Positions 6,832 through 9,127 of a DNA stretch of 9,127 bases are shown here, piece after piece (the stretch's first letter is position 1; each line of letters begins with the position of its first letter). The notes under the pieces were generated by a model. The model had not been told where the DNA came from, made no database searches, and was given only the letters and a program-made list of their open reading frames with translations. Position numbers and translations under genes: made by a program. Source of the DNA: Treponema sp. (GTDB taxonomy: Bacteria; Spirochaetota; Spirochaetia; Treponematales; Breznakiellaceae); the NCBI GenBank assembly GCA_031254385.1, contig JAIRUO010000079.1, forward strand, positions 1-9,127. The letters are read 5' to 3'.

Positions 6832-7252
6832 TATTTATGGGTATATAAGGAACACCGCTAAATGGTGAATTATCAATTGTTAGATTATTATTTTCAAAGG
6901 ATTTTATTCTATGGGTTGTTCCTTCATGTAAATTATAAATAAATAATATTTCGTTTGAAATAATTACTTCATCAATATGCTTAACAATTAATTGATCATT
7001 ATGAACCTTGTTTATTGAAATTATATGTGATTTTAATTCTTTTAGGTAGTATAAATATTCTTTACTCAAATATGTACCAACAATTTCCTCTGGGATATGA
7101 ATTGGCAAATTTGAAATAGATCGATTTACCAAATTTGAGTCAGAAACTATATTATCTACAATATAGTCTTGTATATTTTCTTTACTATTTTCCTCATTTT
7201 TAGAACAACCAATTTGAAGCAGTACTATAAAAATTATAAACATTTTTTTCAT
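6761..7252 (-). CDS. Putative lipoprotein of unknown function with chimeric C-terminus
   Basis: A 163-residue protein beginning MKKMFIIFIVLLQIGCSKNE, a short signal peptide with a relaxed spirochaete-type lipobox ending at C16, so probably exported and lipid-anchored. The start ATG (7250-7252) was chosen because GGAGGAG lies eight bases upstream; a TTG five codons earlier sits inside that site. The mature part is rich in Asn, Ile and Glu with no motif I recognise: IPEEIVGTYLSKEYLYYLKE, then strands such as VNKVHNDQLIVKHIDEVI-like alternation. The last 20 or so residues (GVLLLVIIQTLCGCSSYWRD) are read out of phase through the aldo/keto reductase remnant, so the original C-terminus, near PYIPINN, was probably replaced. 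A near-consensus promoter stands directly upstream. It is the single main gene of cassette C. Confidence 0.7.
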   Translation of the reverse strand: MKKMFIIFIVLLQIGCSKNEENSKENIQDYIVDNIVSDSNLVNRSISNLPIHIPEEIVGTYLSKEYLYYLKELKSHIISINKVHNDQLIVKHIDEVIISNEILFIYNLHEGTTHRIKSFENNNLTIDNSPFSGVPYIPINNGVLLLVIIQTLCGCSSYWRDKN

Positions 7253-7270
7253 ATATATCTCCTCCAAATT

Positions 7271-7299
7271 AATATACCGTATCTAATCCATTTTGTCAA
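7271..7299 (-). promoter_or_regulatory. Near-consensus sigma-70 promoter inside cassette C
   Basis: On the minus strand a perfect -35 TTGACA (7294-7299) and a -10 TATATT (7271-7276) are 17 bases apart. The start point would be near 7264, about 12 bases before the lipoprotein ATG, leaving the GGAGGAG site in the leader. It begins only 26 bases inside the cassette. Confidence 0.7.
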
Positions 7300-7319
7300 G
7301 TGTTTTTTGCCCGAATTGC

Positions 7320-7381
7320 ACATAACGTAAAAGTCGTAGCCCGAGCCCCATAGGGGCGAAGCGTATACAATCCTGTTATAT
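7320..7381 (-). other. attC recombination site 2 (short form, 62 bp)
   Basis: Plus-strand boxes ACATAAC (7320-7326) and GTTATAT (7375-7381) enclose GCCCC-ata-GGGGC (7345-7357). The right side CGTATACAATCCTGTTA is identical to sites 1 and 4. The left inner arm is degenerate (GTCGTAGCCCGAG instead of GTTGTATACGAG) and resembles the segment next to the last hairpin of the long sites, so it may be a deletion form of the long type. It ends cassette B. Confidence 0.7.
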
Positions 7382-7395
7382 GCCGTTTGGGCACT

Positions 7396-7728
7396 CTACC
7401 ACTCTGCCCCCTCATCTTCGATTATTGCAATAATTTCATCTATATTAAATTCTGTTTCATAGAAATCGCCATTTACTATTTGAAACAGATCACTGTTTCT
7501 TCTTAAATATGTTTCATATGTTATTGTAGTTCCTGCCTCAAAAGCTTCTCTATCTTCCAAAATATTAATTAAATGGGAAGGATATCTATAAATCTTTAAA
7601 ACCACAAAATATTCGGTTGAATCTATATAATAGAAACTGTAATGGCCCTGACCCATTTCTCCGTATATGCCTAAAGTTATTTGTTTTATTTCATTTCCAA
7701 AAAAATATCTTTCTACATATCCCCCTCG
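7396..7728 (-). pseudogene. C-terminal half of the frameshifted cassette B gene
   Basis: On the minus strand this frame is open from just after a TAG (7729-7731) to the stop at 7396. The first ATG is at 7654-7656 (86 codons: MGQGHYSFYYIDSTEYFVVLK onward), but it has no good ribosome binding site, and the 22 codons before it (GYVERYFFGNEIKQITLGIY and two more) read like the same protein without any start codon. They join the upstream frame at a run of five G (7721-7725). The peptide has alternating aromatic and hydrophobic residues, then an acidic tail (FNIDEIIAIIEDEGAEW), with no family I recognise. It is best taken as the second half of one 236-residue protein whose first half carries the peptidoglycan-binding domain. 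A separately translated 86-residue protein is the alternative. Confidence 0.6.
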
Positions 7729-8105
7729 CTAGAATAGCCCATTTTACGGTTGATTTCTCTTCTAAATTCATTTAGATTATATTTTGATATTGTATTTATA
7801 TTTCTAAAAATTCTATCATTTGAATCACCAAATAAGAAATCCCACAGTTTTTTATAAATTTTCCCATCTTGTTCAAATCCTAAATAATATTGGATTCTTT
7901 TGATTACACTTTCAGTCATTGGCCCATAATAACCATCAATTTCTCCAATTTCATTAAAACCGTAATATATTAATTGGGTCTGCAATCGTATAATATCAGG
8001 CCCATTCATTCTATTGTCTCGTACCTCGATTATTCTTGAAAAGTCCTGGGGGAAGATAGTACTAGCAACTAAAAATACAATAAATGATAATATTATTCTC
8101 TCCAT
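7713..8105 (-). CDS. Secreted protein with peptidoglycan-binding (PG_binding_1) domain, N-terminal half of a frameshifted gene
   Basis: A 130-residue frame. It opens with a signal peptide (MERIILSFIVFLVASTIFPQ), followed at about 34-92 by a peptidoglycan-binding domain of the PG_binding_1 type: NGPDIIRLQTQLIYYGF, then EIDGYYGPMTESVIKRIQYY and FEQDGKIYKKLWDFL. These match the family pattern of a G-D-V-LQ helix, DG-YG-T turn and F/IQ-x-GL-DG end. Such domains anchor wall-active or envelope proteins to murein. The frame ends at a TAG (7713-7715) three codons after a run of five G; adding one G would carry it on into the downstream frame for a 236-residue protein. Either the gene is broken, or the tract varies in length, or the sequence has an error. 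The ATG has no ribosome binding site and lies at the predicted transcription start, so it may be leaderless. Confidence 0.75.
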   Translation of the reverse strand: MERIILSFIVFLVASTIFPQDFSRIIEVRDNRMNGPDIIRLQTQLIYYGFNEIGEIDGYYGPMTESVIKRIQYYLGFEQDGKIYKKLWDFLFGDSNDRIFRNINTISKYNLNEFRREINRKMGYSSEGDM

Positions 8106-8111
8106 ATGTTT

Positions 8112-8139
8112 ATTATATTTTATTTTCCAATATTGTCAA
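8112..8139 (-). promoter_or_regulatory. Consensus sigma-70 promoter inside cassette B
   Basis: On the minus strand a perfect -35 TTGACA (8134-8139) and perfect -10 TATAAT (8112-8117) are 16 bases apart. The -10 ends six bases before the ATG of the peptidoglycan-binding-domain gene, so the message should begin at or next to the start codon. It lies 26 bases inside the cassette, the same place as in cassette C. Confidence 0.75.
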
Positions 8140-8159
8140 GTAATATTTGCCCAAATGGC

Positions 8160-8327
8160 ACATAACGGCGATTGTATATGACGTTTGGGCAGATAATAGG
8201 GTAATGCGAAGCATTGACCCCTGCCCCAAATGTGGCGGAGAGAAACCCGCACAAAGGGCGTAGCCCGACTGCGGTTTTTCGGAGCCCGAGCCGCTTTAGC
8301 GGCGAAGCGTATACTTTTCTGTTAGGT
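8160..8327 (-). other. attC recombination site 3 (long form, 168 bp)
   Basis: Plus-strand boxes ACATAAC (8160-8166) and GTTAGGT (8321-8327) bound a long structured segment closely similar to attC 4. It contains a hairpin around GTTTGGGCAG and CTGCCCCAAAT, a stem AACCCGCA/TGCGGTTT enclosing GGGC-gta-GCCC, and GCCGC-ttta-GCGGC, ending AAGCGTATAC. The left edge differs (GGCGATTGTATATGACG). It ends cassette A. Confidence 0.65.
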
Positions 8328-8965
8328 GCAATAAATACGCTCTTATCCCGTTTCCCTAGTTTTTTTCTTCCTTTTTATTATACCCCATCTCTGGGTTGTT
8401 TTTTGGTTTAAAATTCTTATTTAAACTTGATATCTAGATTTATTGCAATTTCTTTCTCTTCCAAATATTAAAAAATTTTTACATTCCACTTTTATTTTCT
8501 GTAAAAAAATTTTTAACTTAATATAATTTTTGAAAAACATTTTTTAATATAGATCATAATAAGCTAGAAGAAAGCGGTTCACTTACTCAATTAGAATAGC
8601 TCGATTTATTCCAATAATTTTTTCTTCCATTCTCTTTGATTTTTTTCTTTTTTTTAACTATTTTTTCCTTTATTGAAATGGAAAATACATCCATTCTTTT
8701 ATGGATTAGAATTGTATATAATTATGATCACATTATATAAACTGTCCCTGTCTTATAAAATAGATCTCGCTAATCTTAGTTCTTAAGAATAATTATGAAA
8801 ATATATTAGGGATACTAACTATTCTGATATATCTATTTAAGCATAAATATAAATCTTGAATATCTATTATGATTCTTTAGGAAATTTCGATTTAATTTAA
8901 ATTTTATATGACTACATCAAATACTATAAATAAAACAGACAAATTTTAGTATTTATTGCACCTAA
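8166..8965 (-). mobile_element. Integron-type gene cassette A (800 bp), apparently without a gene
   Basis: Starts on the minus strand at TTAGGTGCAATAAATAC and ends at the cut in attC 3. Its ends carry a perfect 18-base inverted repeat: GTTAGGTGCAATAAATAC at 8321-8338 and its exact complement at 8949-8966, the clearest case in the window of the two ends of one circular cassette. No convincing gene or promoter is found between them. Confidence 0.7.
8339..8948. other. AT-rich body of cassette A, no convincing gene
   Basis: About 610 bases, extremely AT-rich, with long T-runs on the plus strand (8600-8670). Stops are dense in all frames. The best short frame is 8587-8694 on the minus strand, 35 codons starting MDVFSISIKEKIVKKKKKIK, with no good ribosome binding site; I do not call it a gene. 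A palindrome TTCTTAAGAA (8780-8789) and ATCCAT-tctttt-ATGGAT (8689-8706) are present. No TTGACA-type promoter like those of cassettes B and C is seen. It could encode an RNA or be a decayed gene. Confidence 0.5.
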
Positions 8966-9127
8966 CGTATAAGAAGTATACGACGTTTGGGGCAGGTAAT
9001 AGGGCGTTGCGAAACAACGACCCCTGCCCCAAATGTGGCGGAGAGAAAATCGCACAAAGGGCGCAGCCCGACTGCGGTTTTTCGGAGCCCGAGCCGCTTT
9101 AGCGGCGAAGCGTATACAATCCTGTTA
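8960..9127 (-). other. attC recombination site 4 (long form, cut by window end)
   Basis: Plus-strand box ACCTAAC (8960-8966) and GTTA (9124-9127, box continuing outside). Outer arms GTATACG (8976-8982) and CGTATAC (9111-9117) pair. Between them lie TTTGGGGCAGG (8986-8996) with CCTGCCCCAAA (9023-9033) enclosing CGTTG-cgaaa-CAACG (9005-9019), then CGCA/TGCG (9051-9054, 9073-9076) enclosing GGGC-gca-GCCC (9059-9069), then GCCGC-ttta-GCGGC (9093-9106). It belongs to a further cassette to the right, so the array continues. Confidence 0.65.

Larger units (their letters stand above)
6568..7325 (-). mobile_element. Integron-type gene cassette C (758 bp)
   Basis: Cassette limits are set by the predicted cut inside GTTATGT on the minus strand at its start and GTTAGGT at its end. 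Reading the minus strand it holds a promoter, a lipoprotein gene, an aldo/keto reductase remnant and the short attC. The 18 bases at its start (from 7326 down) match the reverse complement of the 18 bases at its attC left box at 13 positions, as expected if the circular form joined them. Confidence 0.65.
7326..8165 (-). mobile_element. Integron-type gene cassette B (840 bp)
   Basis: Starts on the minus strand at TTATGTGCCATTTGGGC and ends at the cut in attC 2. The starting 18 bases and the reverse complement of 7375-7392 agree at 16 of 18 positions, strong support that both ends belong to one circularised unit. It holds a promoter, the frameshifted peptidoglycan-binding-domain gene and attC 2. 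Confidence 0.7.

Noticed and set aside
8214..8411. Plus-strand 65-codon frame starting MTPAPNVAERNPHK
   Set aside because: It runs through the structured long attC site and out into the AT-rich body on the strand opposite to the cassettes, and has no ribosome binding site. The frame exists because the attC is GC-rich.
8587..8694. Lysine-rich 35-codon minus-strand frame in cassette A
   Set aside because: It has no clear ribosome binding site or promoter, and poly-A-rich DNA readily gives Lys-rich frames. Kept only as a candidate in the finding on the gene-less cassette.
6562..9127. CRISPR array
   Set aside because: The repeats are 600-800 bp apart, differ in length, and are structured recombination-type sites, with no short regular spacers and no cas genes.

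Overview
The window looks like a piece of a spirochaete chromosome, most likely a Treponema-type organism. This rests on gene content (a class IIIb adenylate cyclase with HAMP domain, a small coiled-coil membrane protein beside a type IIA topoisomerase subunit) and on the cassette array on the right, since a chromosomal integron is known in Treponema denticola. The species cannot be fixed from sequence alone. Bases 1 to about 6250 are balanced in composition and densely coding; from about 6380 to the end the DNA is strikingly AT-rich, sparsely coding and full of remnants.

Left part (1-6250), ordinary core genome. The 3' end of a DNA gyrase/topoisomerase IV A-subunit gene overlaps a gene for a single-pass membrane protein with very long coiled coils. 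A heptamer-periodic palindrome separates it from a convergent unit: a class IIIb adenylate cyclase preceded by a 66-residue unknown protein. Divergent from these, a SAM-dependent methyltransferase and a YhhN-family membrane protein overlap by four bases. They end tail-to-tail with a TIM-barrel sugar-phosphate isomerase/epimerase on the minus strand, which has its own promoter and a good ribosome binding site.

Right part (6385-9127), an integron-type gene-cassette array read on the minus strand. Four attC-like sites (6562-6622, 7320-7381, 8160-8327, and 8960 to the window end) are bounded by inverted R boxes of the form xxxTAAC/GTTAxxx and carry imperfect inner palindromes. The start of each cassette is complementary to its own end over 13 to 18 of 18 positions, which is what joining of a circular cassette predicts. 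Cassette A (8166-8965) has no convincing gene. Cassette B (7326-8165) has a secreted peptidoglycan-binding-domain protein apparently split by a frameshift in a run of five G. Cassette C (6568-7325) has a lipoprotein whose tail runs out of frame over a 58-codon C-terminal remnant of an aldo/keto reductase. A decayed fourth unit lies to the left with no recognisable attC. Cassettes B and C each carry a near-consensus sigma-70 promoter just inside their start, so they need not rely on an integron promoter. No integrase gene is in the window; with this orientation it would be expected to the right, or the array is an integrase-less cluster.

The most interesting points are the attC array itself, its two attC size classes (about 61 bp and about 168-171 bp, the long form carrying extra hairpins), the gene-less cassette, and the self-promoted, partly decayed cassettes.
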